From an uncultured Lachnospiraceae bacterium (GTDB taxonomy: Bacteria; Bacillota; Clostridia; Lachnospirales; Lachnospiraceae), in NCBI GenBank assembly GCA_910580015.1, contig CAJTVT010000002.1, forward strand, positions 54,041 to 118,040: 64,000 nt of DNA, given 5' to 3'. This document shows positions 8,464-17,392 of the stretch, piece after piece (the stretch's first letter is position 1; the number at the start of each line of letters is the position of its first letter). The notes under the pieces were generated by a model. That model worked only from the letters and a program-made list of their open reading frames with translations, was not told where the DNA came from and ran no database searches. Both the position numbers and the translations under genes were made by a program.

Positions 8464-9486
8464 TTAATTGAACTGATACAGCTTCCGCGCTGCTTTATAC
8501 CCTGCAATGGTAAGTGCTGCCCCAGTACGCCCAGGCAAATACGTAAAACCGCTTACCGTTTTCCGTTTCAAGGTATGATACAGCCTTCGGTCATGGTTTT
8601 TCACATAATTCCAGAGCATTTCCCGTTTTTTCCACGCTTCCGGCGTTCCAATCAGTAATAAATGGATGGAAGATATCGCCATCATAATCGATATATTACG
8701 TGTCAAATAATCTGCTAGCTTCGGATTCTTAATTCTTAGCTTCTCCAAATCTGTGCACACAGAGACCAGTTTGGTTACTCGTATCTGCTGATCAATCCGC
8801 TGCATCAGAACCTTTTCGTTCACGGACTGATCTTCCCTGCCAAGAAAATAGTGGTACAGATCTAAATTCAGGTAACATAAACTCTTCACAAAGGGAAGCG
8901 GCTGATTTGCAAAGATATTATCCACATAAAAGGTATGTCTTGGCAATTTAACACCAGACTCTCTCAACACCTCTGTCCGATAAAACAAAGAATGCATAAC
9001 CAGATATTGAGATGGACGGAAATGCCCGATATCCCCCCATCCACACACCTGATTTTCCGGCAATACATTTTTATATCCCATCCGTTTGATTTTATTTTCA
9101 TAGAAATGATCATACAGATAATTACAGATCACCAGATCTACCGTAATGTTTTTCTTTTCCCATTGTTTCAATTTATTCAGCAGTTTTTTCAATTCCGCTG
9201 GATCCAGCCAGTCATCCGAATCTACCACTTTAAAATATTTTCCAGTTGCCTGTGCAAGTCCTGCGTTGACCCCAGCTCCGTGTCCACCATTTTCCTGATG
9301 GATAACCTGTACAATTTCCGGATAATTCCTAGCATAATTATCGGCAATCTCTCCCGTGCGATCTGTGGAGCCATCATCCACAATAATAATTTCCACCTGC
9401 TCATCGGCTGTCAGTAAAGTATCAATACACCGTTCCATATAATCCTCAGAATTGTAACATGGAACAGTAAAAGTAATTTCTCTCAT
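8464..9486 (-). CDS. GT2 family glycosyltransferase
   Basis: A 340-residue GT-A fold enzyme. The N-terminus MREITFTVPCYNSEDYMERC is the classic nucleotide-sugar entry strand, followed by EIIIVDDGSTDRTGEI (about 34-49) and the metal-binding region FKVVDSDDWLDPAELKKLL (about 88-106). No transmembrane helices are seen in the C-terminal third, so it is cytoplasmic or peripheral. A GGGAG site precedes the ATG. It heads a leftward three-gene unit with the papain-like and UPF0104 genes. The acceptor and donor sugar cannot be told from sequence. Confidence 0.9.
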   Translation of the reverse strand: MREITFTVPCYNSEDYMERCIDTLLTADEQVEIIIVDDGSTDRTGEIADNYARNYPEIVQVIHQENGGHGAGVNAGLAQATGKYFKVVDSDDWLDPAELKKLLNKLKQWEKKNITVDLVICNYLYDHFYENKIKRMGYKNVLPENQVCGWGDIGHFRPSQYLVMHSLFYRTEVLRESGVKLPRHTFYVDNIFANQPLPFVKSLCYLNLDLYHYFLGREDQSVNEKVLMQRIDQQIRVTKLVSVCTDLEKLRIKNPKLADYLTRNISIMMAISSIHLLLIGTPEAWKKREMLWNYVKNHDRRLYHTLKRKTVSGFTYLPGRTGAALTIAGYKAARKLYQFN

Positions 9487-9780
9487 ATGTTCACTATCTC
9501 CCGCTGTTTTTTTATCCTATTAGATTAAACGAAAATATTCTTGCGTTTTCTTCATAAAAATTCTTAAGATTTCCTTAATCCTTTTTTCTTTTGTTTTATG
9601 ATAACAGATTAACTTATTTTTCTTAAATCTGCCCTGTGTTTATCTTACAATTATCTTACATTTCCGTAAGATTAAGAATTTCTGTAAAAATAAGAGATTG
9701 TTCTATTTGACTCCATACCAAATTTCATACTTCCATCAAATTATTTTCCTAATATTAACAATTAGAAGGAGAGAGGACTT

Positions 9781-10899
9781 ATGATGAAAAAGATGAAAAC
9801 CTTATATTTACACATTGGAACCCCAAAAACTGCAACCACTGCATTACAATTCTTCTGTGCAGAGAATGAAAAAGTATTAAACACTTATGGATATACCTAT
9901 CCAAATTTTGGAATCCGATATAAATCCATTGGTCGATGTCGCAACGGCCACTTTCTGATCGGAGGAGGGCACGGTGAAAGCGGCAAAGAAACTTTAGAAA
10001 AAAAAGATAACACCATTGCCCATTGTTTTGAACAAATCTATGAACTTTTTAATCAGTATGACAACGTCATTCTTTCGGATGAAGGTCTATGGCGAAGAGG
10101 AATTTGGCACGAAGGGCGCATCTGGAAAAAACTTCGAGAAGAAATGGATAAGAATATATTTTCTCTCAAAGTAATCGTCTATCTGCGCAGACAGGACGAG
10201 TTTCTATATTCACGCTGGAATCAACGGATCAAAGCTGCTGTCGGTTTGGCTTCTCCTGATTATGTCACAACATGGCAAGAACTGATGAATCATCCACCAC
10301 AATCTATTCTGAATTATTATGAGATGCTCAATAAAATTGCAGATTACATTGGCAAAGAATCCATCATTGTACGACGCTTTGACAAAAATCATTTTCTATA
10401 TGGACAGACGATCTACGAAGATTTTTTACACGCGATTGGCCTGGAATACTCTGAAAAATTTCATGTCCATGAGAATGTACGAAATATAAGCCTGACAAAA
10501 AATAATACAGAAATCAAACGAATCCTGAATGGCCTGCCCAGCATTGATGAATCCTGCAATAAAATTTTTCGTATTTGTCTTTCGCAGAATTCCAGTCATT
10601 CCACAGAAGCAGCCTGCAACATGCTATCCAAGCAGGAATTGCGCAAATTCCTGTCTCACTATCAGGAAGGAAACCGTAAGATTGCACAAGAATATCTCAA
10701 CATGAAAGAAAATCTATTTCCGTTTTCGTACCAGTCTGCTGAAAAATGGACCCCACAGAACAAAGCTATGACAGAAGATTTGATAAGATTCATCGGCAAC
10801 CTGGCCATTTACCTGTTAAAAGAAAGAGAACGGCAGAAACGCCTATTAAAAAAACATGCACATGCCATAGCAGTATTAGAGAAAAAAATATGCAAATAA
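9781..10899 (+). CDS. Sulfotransferase family protein (PAPS-dependent)
   Basis: A 372-residue protein, the only rightward gene in the left 50 kb. Near the N-terminus, LHIGTPKTATTALQFF (residues 10-25) is a textbook 5'-phosphosulfate-binding loop with Lys16. The 3'-phosphate-binding motif appears as VYLRRQDEFLYSRW (about 133-146; Arg136/137, Ser144). Polysaccharide-modifying bacterial sulfotransferases share both. The start is chosen by the AAGGAGAGAGG site; MMKKMKT offers nearby alternatives. No PAPS-synthesis genes are visible in the window. It probably sulfates a surface glycan. It is flanked by an intergenic region on the left and mobile-type repeats on the right, so acquisition by transfer is plausible. 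Confidence 0.8.
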   Translation: MMKKMKTLYLHIGTPKTATTALQFFCAENEKVLNTYGYTYPNFGIRYKSIGRCRNGHFLIGGGHGESGKETLEKKDNTIAHCFEQIYELFNQYDNVILSDEGLWRRGIWHEGRIWKKLREEMDKNIFSLKVIVYLRRQDEFLYSRWNQRIKAAVGLASPDYVTTWQELMNHPPQSILNYYEMLNKIADYIGKESIIVRRFDKNHFLYGQTIYEDFLHAIGLEYSEKFHVHENVRNISLTKNNTEIKRILNGLPSIDESCNKIFRICLSQNSSHSTEAACNMLSKQELRKFLSHYQEGNRKIAQEYLNMKENLFPFSYQSAEKWTPQNKAMTEDLIRFIGNLAIYLLKERERQKRLLKKHAHAIAVLEKKICK

Positions 10900-10915
10900 A
10901 AGTCTAACATAGAAA

Positions 10916-10963
10916 TGCTGCCACACCCCTCCCAATTTTACTGTATTTTTCGGTGTGGCAGCA
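10916..10963. terminator. 12-bp perfect stem-loop downstream of the sulfotransferase
   Basis: TGCTGCCACACC (10916-10927) and GGTGTGGCAGCA (10952-10963) are perfect inverse complements around a 24-base loop, 17 bases after the stop codon. The T-tail is weak on both strands (AAAATAATTC on plus), so termination is likely but not certain. Confidence 0.6.
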
Positions 10964-11010
10964 AAATAATTCTTCCATCCATTCTTAAATGAAGATCAAA
11001 AATCTAAGAC

Positions 11011-11298
11011 GTCTAAACTAGTGTAGTGACCGTATTATATTTAGTTAAACCTATTTATTCATTTTTCAGCTATTTTTACTGATTATAGAAAATTGAATTA
11101 GGCTAAATATGGACAGGTCAATACACTAGTGTATTGACACGTTTATATTTGGTGAAACTACGCAGAATTTTCATTCTTCTGCAAGGCAGATTTTCAACGG
11201 TGTAGCGGTGGCTACAGCTAGAAAATCTAACGCAGCAGATGGATGAAAAGGCAAGTAGGTTTGCCTAATTATAAATGTGTCAGCACACTAGTGTATTC
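11011..11298. repeat. Cluster of three ACTAGTGTA palindromes with large hairpin; MITE or IS-end relic
   Basis: Three copies of a palindromic unit occur: GTCTAAACTAGTGTAGTGAC (11011-11030), the perfect 22-bp palindrome at 11117-11138 centred on CTAG, and a copy ending ACACTAGTGTATT (11285-11297). Copies 1 and 2 are each followed by a similar TTATATTT(A/G)GT.AAAC tract. The flank left of copy 2 (CTAAATAT) is the inverse of that tract, giving terminal-inverted-repeat structure. Between copies 2 and 3 a nested hairpin spans 11168-11249: TTTTCAT/ATGAAAA, TCTGC/GCAGA, AGATTTTC/GAAAATCT, GTAGC/GCTAC. No ORF lies inside. This fits a small non-autonomous element or the debris of an insertion sequence; the family is not identified. 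The rest of the 408-base gap holds nothing else I can support. Confidence 0.7.
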
Positions 11299-11307
11299 CC
11301 CCTTCAA

Positions 11308-12447
11308 TTAGAGGCCAAAATAGGCATCCAACCCGTCGGCAATCCCTGTTGCCATCTTCTGCTGATAACTGCTATCCGCCATATTTGCATCCTCTGTGGG
11401 GTTGGTCATAAAACCCATTTCCACAATGGTCACTGGAACCGTACACCAATTGATCCCACTCATACCGTCCGTCTCCCAGATATATTGCTTATTGGCCCCA
11501 GTAGCATTCACTGCACCATCCAACACACATTCCGATAAACTCCTACATGCACTGTAGAGATTTCCCATATAAGGATTGGCTGATGTTGGGCAGATCGTAA
11601 GTATTCCATTTTGCCCGCTGTCATCGGAACCATTTGCATGAACACGGACAAACGCATCTGCCCCCGCATTGTTGGCGACTGCTGCCCGCTCACTGTTGCT
11701 GATATTCACATCATGGCTGGTACGCACCATCAAGACCTGATAACCCCTTGCTTCTAGCTCTGCTTGAAGTTTTAATGATACCTGCAAAGTTAGCTCGTAT
11801 TCATTCAGTCCAGTGACACAACCAGATGTCCCGCTGGCAACCTTGGCCTTTGTCTCAGAAGCGCCTGGACCAATCGGTTCCTGATCATGATTCCCTTGAG
11901 CCTGATGTCCCGCATCAATGACAACCAAATAGCCATGATCTGTCGCCTCAGATGCCAGTTGCAGAAACTCCGAAGAAATATAATACTCCTCCTCTCCCAC
12001 AATCACCGCACTCCAAGTTCCATCATCCGCGGTTCTGACAAATGCACTTCTTTTGGGTACTGTTTGTATCACCTCACTGTCTGTGGAAGGAGCTTTACGG
12101 ACATTTACGGAAGAAGTAGTCACTACTTCCTCCTGGGCATAAACCACTGTATCTGGATTTAGGACAGGAACCAGAGATTCCTCTTCTTTTGGAGCTTTGG
12201 GCTCTTTGGGAGACTCTTCATCGGGGTCTGGTAAATTCTCTTGCCCCAGATCGGAATCTTCTTTCTTTTCCTGCTGTGGCTCCTGTTCTTTCCCCTCTTG
12301 TCCTTTTGTTTCTTCCTGTTTTACAATCTCTGGCTCTTCATTTGTAACAGATTCCTGCTGTCTTACCTGAGAATCCTTACCTGTGCATCCACACAAAACG
12401 AATGCCAGAATGAATAGTACCGCTAACACTCTGCCGTATTTTCTCAT
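11308..12447 (-). CDS. Lipoprotein N-acetylmuramoyl-L-alanine amidase with SH3 domain
   Basis: The start is taken at the ATG at 12447 with GGAG nine bases upstream; a TTG at 12480 is the longer alternative. The result is 379 residues. A lipoprotein signal with lipobox LCGC lies at about residues 16-19. A Glu/Pro/Lys-rich linker (about 25-100) is followed by a bacterial SH3 domain (about 105-160, SSVNVRKAPSTDSEVIQTVP) and an Amidase_3 domain to the end. Zinc ligands are recognisable in VIDAGHQ, NEYELTL, RVHANG and the catalytic Glu in VEMGFMTNP. It cleaves the lactyl-amide bond of peptidoglycan outside the membrane. It lies 29 bases behind pyk and may be cotranscribed with it. Confidence 0.92.
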   Translation of the reverse strand: MRKYGRVLAVLFILAFVLCGCTGKDSQVRQQESVTNEEPEIVKQEETKGQEGKEQEPQQEKKEDSDLGQENLPDPDEESPKEPKAPKEEESLVPVLNPDTVVYAQEEVVTTSSVNVRKAPSTDSEVIQTVPKRSAFVRTADDGTWSAVIVGEEEYYISSEFLQLASEATDHGYLVVIDAGHQAQGNHDQEPIGPGASETKAKVASGTSGCVTGLNEYELTLQVSLKLQAELEARGYQVLMVRTSHDVNISNSERAAVANNAGADAFVRVHANGSDDSGQNGILTICPTSANPYMGNLYSACRSLSECVLDGAVNATGANKQYIWETDGMSGINWCTVPVTIVEMGFMTNPTEDANMADSSYQQKMATGIADGLDAYFGL

Positions 12448-12476
12448 TTTTACTACTCCAACTCTAGAAATCTTTG

Positions 12477-14228
12477 TCAACTATTGCAGCTTACAATCCC
12501 TTTTTCACTGTCTAAATTCACATAAGCACCTGTTTTCAAAATACTTGTGGCATGTTCTGCCTCTGTAAGAACAGGAATATCCAGGCTCAGACCTGCAATC
12601 ACTGCATGGGAATTGGCTCCGCCTTCTTCAATCACCAGACCAGAGGCTTTGCGGATCTGCTCCATCATCTCATTGCTGGTTTCTTTTGCCACAATAATAT
12701 CCCCTTGCTTGAAATTCCGTCTCAATTCCTCCGCATTTTTGCAGACACAGATATTTGCAGAAACCTTTCTATCGTTAATTCCCTTTCCAGTAACCAGAAT
12801 ATGGCCTGCAACATGCACTTTTAAGATATTCGTTGTACCAGAAACTCCCAATGGGACTCCTGCTGTGATTACGGTAATATCACCCATAGACACAAGACCA
12901 GCTTTTTCTGCAACATTTACCGCATGTTCAAACAACTCGTCTGCATCATCCTTCCGCTGTACCACCAAGGGGGTAACGCCCCAAGAAAGATTTAGCTGAC
13001 GACATACTTTCTGATGCATACTGCCTCCAATAATATTACAGGTTGGACGATATTTCGAAATCATCCTGGCTGTCTCCCCAGATTCTGTCACTGTGATGAT
13101 AGCTGCTGCATTCAAATCAATTGCTGTGGTGCAGGTAGCATGAGAGATGGCATTGGTAATATCTGGATTACTCATCGTTTCCCGCATTTTAAACCGTGCT
13201 GTATAATTAATATCTTGCTCTGTGCGAATGGCAATTTTGACCATCGTCTTAAGCGCTTCCACTGGATACATACCAGCAGCAGTCTCGCCGGAAAGCATAA
13301 TGGCGCTTGTCCCATCATAAATAGCATTTGCCACGTCGGTTGATTCTGCTCTGGTCGGCCTTGGATTTTTCATCATGGAATCCAACATCTGTGTGGCTGT
13401 AATTACCTGCTTGCCAGCCTCGATCACCTTCTTGATTATCATTTTCTGAATGACAGGCACATCCTCCAGAGGAATCTCTACTCCCATGTCTCCTCTCGCC
13501 ACCATAATTCCGTCAGAAACCCGAATGATCTCATCGATATTGTTCACACCCTGCATATTCTCAATCTTAGCGATAATATTGATATTATGACAATTTTTTT
13601 CCTCGAATATTTTCCGTATCTGAAGGATATCGTCTGCGGTGCGCACAAATGACGCTGCTACAAAATCAAAATCATTTTCTATTCCAAATACAATATCTTC
13701 ATAATCTTTGTCACTGATATATGGCATGGATAAATCCACATTGGGCACATTGACCCCTTTCTTATTCGAGATCATTCCTCCATTGACCACATGGCAAAAA
13801 ATCTCTGTATCTGTGACTTCCTCCACTCCCAGCTCAATCAATCCATCATCAATAAGAATCCGTGAACCTGCCTGCACATCCTTCACCAAATCCTTGTAAG
13901 TGATAGATACCTTGTTCTCATCCCCCAGGATTTCCTCTGTAGTAAGGATAAATTTCTGCCCTGCGTTCAGCATCGCTTTTCCATTCTTCAGTTCACGTAG
14001 ACGAATCTCTGGCCCCTTTGTGTCTAACAGGGTAGCTATGGGAAGATCTATTTCCTCCCGAAGCATCTTTACTCGCCTCAAACGCTCTCCCTGCTCTTCA
14101 TGAGTTCCATGGGAGAAATTAAATCTGGCAACATTCATCCCTTCCAGCATCAACTGCTTTAAAACATCATCTTTGTCAGTCGATGGTCCAAGGGTACAGA
14201 TAATTTTGGTTTTTCTCATGTCTTTCAT
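12477..14228 (-). CDS. pyk: Pyruvate kinase with C-terminal PEP-utilising mobile domain
   Basis: A 583-residue enzyme converting phosphoenolpyruvate and ADP to pyruvate and ATP in glycolysis. The N-terminus reads KTKIICTLGPSTDKDDVL. The barrel carries MVARGDMGVEIP and the substrate-binding motif TATQMLDSM, with the B domain inserted at about 75-170. A C-terminal extension (about 485-583) ends with GGANSHAVIAGLSLDIPVL, matching the phosphohistidine domain found on many Bacillota pyruvate kinases; its His is kept. Length agrees with that long class. It follows arcC by 25 bases, so the two ATP-forming enzymes are probably cotranscribed. Confidence 0.97.
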   Translation of the reverse strand: MKDMRKTKIICTLGPSTDKDDVLKQLMLEGMNVARFNFSHGTHEEQGERLRRVKMLREEIDLPIATLLDTKGPEIRLRELKNGKAMLNAGQKFILTTEEILGDENKVSITYKDLVKDVQAGSRILIDDGLIELGVEEVTDTEIFCHVVNGGMISNKKGVNVPNVDLSMPYISDKDYEDIVFGIENDFDFVAASFVRTADDILQIRKIFEEKNCHNINIIAKIENMQGVNNIDEIIRVSDGIMVARGDMGVEIPLEDVPVIQKMIIKKVIEAGKQVITATQMLDSMMKNPRPTRAESTDVANAIYDGTSAIMLSGETAAGMYPVEALKTMVKIAIRTEQDINYTARFKMRETMSNPDITNAISHATCTTAIDLNAAAIITVTESGETARMISKYRPTCNIIGGSMHQKVCRQLNLSWGVTPLVVQRKDDADELFEHAVNVAEKAGLVSMGDITVITAGVPLGVSGTTNILKVHVAGHILVTGKGINDRKVSANICVCKNAEELRRNFKQGDIIVAKETSNEMMEQIRKASGLVIEEGGANSHAVIAGLSLDIPVLTEAEHATSILKTGAYVNLDSEKGIVSCNS

Positions 14229-14253
14229 CGCACATTCTCCTATACTCTAATTC

Positions 14254-15186
14254 TTATTTATGAATCACAGTGCCTGTGGTTTCCACACTGTCCTCTCTGG
14301 ATGGATCCAATTTGGTAATTAACACACTGCGAACCGCAGAATTTCCAATAAATTCAATGGCTGCCTGAATCTTGGGAAGCATTGTCCCCTCCTCAAACTG
14401 TCCCTCCTCGATATACTGGATTGCCTGAGACACTGTCATCTCCTCTATCGTCTGTTCATTTTCCTTTCCAAAATTAAGACAAACCTTCTCCACTCCGGTT
14501 AGAATCACAAAACGATCCGCATCCACCAGCTCTGCAAGCCTGCCCGCCGCAGAATCCTTCTCAATCACCGCACTGGCCCCTTTTAATTTATTGCCCTGTG
14601 CCAGAACTGGAATCCCGCCGCCACCACAAGCAATCACAATCTGGTCTGCATCCAGCAGCGCTCGGACCGCATCAATTTCCACAATATCTACCGGACTTGG
14701 AGCCGCCAAAATTCGGCGCCAGCCCACTTTCGTCTTTTTTACATGGTTGCCCTTTTTTTCTTCTGCTTCTGCTTCCTCTTCTGTCATCACACGCCCAATC
14801 ACCTTTGTTGGGTTGTAAAAAGCATCATCATAGGGATCCACCGTTACCTGTGTCAAAATAGTGGAAACGGGCTTATAGATCCCTCGGTTAAGCAGCTCTG
14901 TCCGAATGGCATTCTGAAGATCATAACCGATATATCCCTGACTCATAGCAGAACAGACAGACATGGGTGTGGCCGTATACTCTGGATAAATACGGCAAAA
15001 TTCTGACATAGCCGTATGGATCATCCCAACCTGGGGACCATTGCTATGGGAAATCACCACCTGATAATCGTCTTTGATAAAATCAGCCACTGCCTTTGCT
15101 GTCTTTTGGGTGGCGTTCTTTTGTTCGGGCAAAGTAGTTCCCAAAGCATCATGTCCCAGGGCAATTACGATTTTCTTTTTCCTCAT
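14254..15186 (-). CDS. arcC: Carbamate kinase
   Basis: Start at the ATG at 15186 (MRKKKIVIALGHDALGTTL) with GGAGGG upstream, giving 310 residues, the normal family size. Amino-acid-kinase fold features are the N-terminal phosphate loop ALGHDALG, SHSNGPQVG (about 46-54), IVIACGGGGIPV (about 200-211) and EKDSAAGRLAELVDAD (about 222-237), then LTGVEKVCLNFGK. It transfers phosphate from carbamoyl phosphate to ADP, yielding ATP, NH3 and CO2. No arginine deiminase or carbamoyltransferase gene is adjacent, so the source of carbamoyl phosphate lies elsewhere. The neighbour downstream is pyk. Confidence 0.93.
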   Translation of the reverse strand: MRKKKIVIALGHDALGTTLPEQKNATQKTAKAVADFIKDDYQVVISHSNGPQVGMIHTAMSEFCRIYPEYTATPMSVCSAMSQGYIGYDLQNAIRTELLNRGIYKPVSTILTQVTVDPYDDAFYNPTKVIGRVMTEEEAEAEEKKGNHVKKTKVGWRRILAAPSPVDIVEIDAVRALLDADQIVIACGGGGIPVLAQGNKLKGASAVIEKDSAAGRLAELVDADRFVILTGVEKVCLNFGKENEQTIEEMTVSQAIQYIEEGQFEEGTMLPKIQAAIEFIGNSAVRSVLITKLDPSREDSVETTGTVIHK

Positions 15187-15210
15187 AAAAAATCCCTCCA
15201 TATACACAGA

Positions 15211-15241
15211 ACGCCAATCCAGACTTTACCCGGATTGGCGT
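15211..15241 (-). terminator. Stem-loop between htrA and arcC
   Basis: ACGCCAATCC (15211-15220) and GGATTGGCGT (15232-15241) form a perfect 10-bp stem with an 11-base loop, 50 bases after the htrA stop. The T-tail on the minus strand is poor (TCTGTGTATA), so it may terminate htrA weakly or act as an mRNA end-stabilising hairpin. Confidence 0.55.
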
Positions 15242-15291
15242 CTCAATTTATCTGTATTCTACCATATACGAAGGTATTTTAAAAGAAAAAA

Positions 15292-17061
15292 TTAATTATT
15301 CTTCCTGCCAAGTGTGACTGTCGTTTTCTGCTCTACCCATTCCCCATTTTGGTTCACCTGAAGAGTTACCTCCACCTCAGTGCCTGCTGCATAATACTGC
15401 ATAATATCTTCCAGTCCTTCCATGGATTTCACGACTCTTCCGTCAAGTTCTGTGAGTACATCCCCTTTCTTGATTCCTGCCTGTTCTGCTGCACTATTTT
15501 CTACTACCCTGGTAATATATAAGCCCTCTGGCATACCGAAACTTTCCCCAATCTCCGATGTCACATCCTGTCCGGAAACTCCCAAAAATGAAGATTGAGA
15601 TTCATCCACCACTTCCCTGGTAATCAGGTCATTGATAATCGGTTCTGCTGCTGAGATCGGAATGGCATAACCCATACCTTCCACCTGAGTATCTGTATAT
15701 TTTGCAGAGTTGATACCAATTACTTCACCATTCATATTCAGCAGTGCACCACCGCTATTTCCTGGATTGATGGCAGCGTCTGTTTGGAGCAGATCATTTG
15801 TGATTGTCTCTCCAGTCGTCTCGTCTTGCAGTGTCACTTCTCGATCCAAGGCACTGACTACTCCCGTGGTCACCGCCTGACCATAACCCAGAGCATTTCC
15901 AATTGCCACCACAGATTGTCCCACCTTAACATCATCGGAATTTCCCAGTGTTGCGACTTTAATATTGGACATGGTTTCACTTGGGATATCCTTTACTTTC
16001 ACTGCCAATACCGCAAGATCCGTACTGGGATCTGTTCCTTTAATTTCTGCTGTCACTTGCTGATCGTCCACAAAATTTACAGTGAGCTTTTCCGAGTTGG
16101 ACACTACGTGATTATTCGTGGCAACATAAATTTCTTCCTCGGTCTGCCCAATGACAATGCCGCTGCCAGCGCTTGGGGGAACTTCCTGCACAAAAGTACG
16201 TCCAAAGAAATCCGAGGATTCAATTGCCTGCCCCATATTGGTAATCGACACAATAGATGGCATCACATTTTCCACAATATCTGAGACATCTGTCACAGTT
16301 GTAGCTGTGCTCACATTTGTGGCTGACAGATTTCCATTATTCACAGTAACTTTATCTTTGTTCCCATTGGTTGAACTTCCCACACTCATGGGGGTTCTCC
16401 CTATAGTATACTCAAATGCAAGACCCGTCCCATAAAACACTGTGCTGGACACCAGCCCAAACACCACAGCAATCGCAGCACATTTTATCATTGTCATACC
16501 AAATCCATGCTGTTTTTTCATTCCAGATGCTTTTTTCTTCGCTTTGTTTGTAGAAGCACTCTGAGCATCAAAGTTTGGTTTCCTGTCTGTATTGTCCTGC
16601 GCTTTATACTGTCCATATCCAGTCTCCTCATTTGATACTTGCTGCTGTGTATATTGCGCATTTGCCGGATTTTGTGTATGGCTCTGATTGTTATAATTCT
16701 CCTGCTCTGCGCCGCTTGACAGTTCCCTATTTTCCTGAACAATAAAATCCGTAGAATGTTCTGTAGGGTTCTGCATGCCAGTATATCCGAATGGCTCTGT
16801 ACTGCTCTGTGCACCATCGTGCATCTGGTTTTGTGTATATCCCGGAATACTGTTATGGGACAAATCCGCTGTCTGACTAGACTTCTCCTGGCTATCTTGC
16901 TGCGCTTGCGTCTCAACCTGTGTAGCGTCATAATTTCCTGTGGTATACACTCTCTGAACATTGCCCCCAGTGCCTTCAGAATAATGGGGGGAACTCTCCT
17001 GAATCCTGTTATCGCTGTTGTTATCAAAATTATTATTATATTCGTTGAATTTGTTTTCCAT
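15292..17061 (-). CDS. htrA: HtrA/DegP-type membrane serine protease with PDZ domain
   Basis: Start at the ATG at 17061 with GGAAGGAG upstream, giving 589 residues; a longer frame to 17184 is non-coding in character. A long Gln/Asn/Ser-rich cytoplasmic N-region (about 1-175) is followed by one membrane anchor (about 190-215). The trypsin-like domain has the catalytic triad in NNHVVSNS (His), DPSTDLAVL (Asp) and INPGNSGGAL (Ser). One C-terminal PDZ domain follows (FLGVSGQDV...AGIKKGDVLTELDGRVV). The enzyme degrades misfolded exported proteins at the outer face of the membrane. The cytoplasmic low-complexity tail of this length is typical of Clostridia HtrA proteins. It appears monocistronic. 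Confidence 0.95.
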   Translation of the reverse strand: MENKFNEYNNNFDNNSDNRIQESSPHYSEGTGGNVQRVYTTGNYDATQVETQAQQDSQEKSSQTADLSHNSIPGYTQNQMHDGAQSSTEPFGYTGMQNPTEHSTDFIVQENRELSSGAEQENYNNQSHTQNPANAQYTQQQVSNEETGYGQYKAQDNTDRKPNFDAQSASTNKAKKKASGMKKQHGFGMTMIKCAAIAVVFGLVSSTVFYGTGLAFEYTIGRTPMSVGSSTNGNKDKVTVNNGNLSATNVSTATTVTDVSDIVENVMPSIVSITNMGQAIESSDFFGRTFVQEVPPSAGSGIVIGQTEEEIYVATNNHVVSNSEKLTVNFVDDQQVTAEIKGTDPSTDLAVLAVKVKDIPSETMSNIKVATLGNSDDVKVGQSVVAIGNALGYGQAVTTGVVSALDREVTLQDETTGETITNDLLQTDAAINPGNSGGALLNMNGEVIGINSAKYTDTQVEGMGYAIPISAAEPIINDLITREVVDESQSSFLGVSGQDVTSEIGESFGMPEGLYITRVVENSAAEQAGIKKGDVLTELDGRVVKSMEGLEDIMQYYAAGTEVEVTLQVNQNGEWVEQKTTVTLGRKNN

Positions 17062-17201
17062 AGTAAAGTCTCCTTCCTGTGTTCCTTTTGTTTTTTCTTC
17101 GTTTCTATTAAGCAGTTTACGGAATATTTGTGATGAATTTGTGTCTAATATTTTAAAAAAAAGTGTTTTTGCCCTACAGAACATTCAAAATTTATAAAAT
17201 A

Positions 17202-17378
17202 GTCGCACGAATAAATTCACTTGCTCAAAAGGTCTTGTGGCTTATGCGGCAAAGACAAAATGCACAAGAATCACTCTGGTCTAGCCTTCCAAGATGATTC
17301 TTGTGCATTTTATTTGTATGACTTTGCAATGTAAACCTTTTGAACAAATCTATGTCTTGTAATTGATGTTCGTGCGAC
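17202..17378. repeat. 177-bp nested inverted repeat (hairpin element / terminator) after glmS
   Basis: Four nested pairs share one axis. The outer arms GTCGCACGAA (17202-17211) and TTCGTGCGAC (17369-17378) are perfect. TCAAAAGGT (17225-17233) pairs with ACCTTTTGA (17335-17343), and GCAAAG (17249-17254) with CTTTGC (17322-17327). The inner arm is a perfect 17-bp stem, 17257-17273 with 17295-17311 (AAAATGCACAAGAATCA and its inverse). Read leftward after the glmS stop, the inner stem ends in TTTT and should terminate transcription. The outer arms make the whole unit look like a MITE-type hairpin element. No ORF is inside. Confidence 0.75.
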
Positions 17379-17392
17379 AGCTTCCTCTATTT

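Noticed and set aside
9653..9672. ATCTTAC/GTAAGAT hairpin as a terminator or riboswitch
   Set aside because: A 7-bp AT-rich stem between divergent genes with no T-run; it could be an operator but there is no further support.
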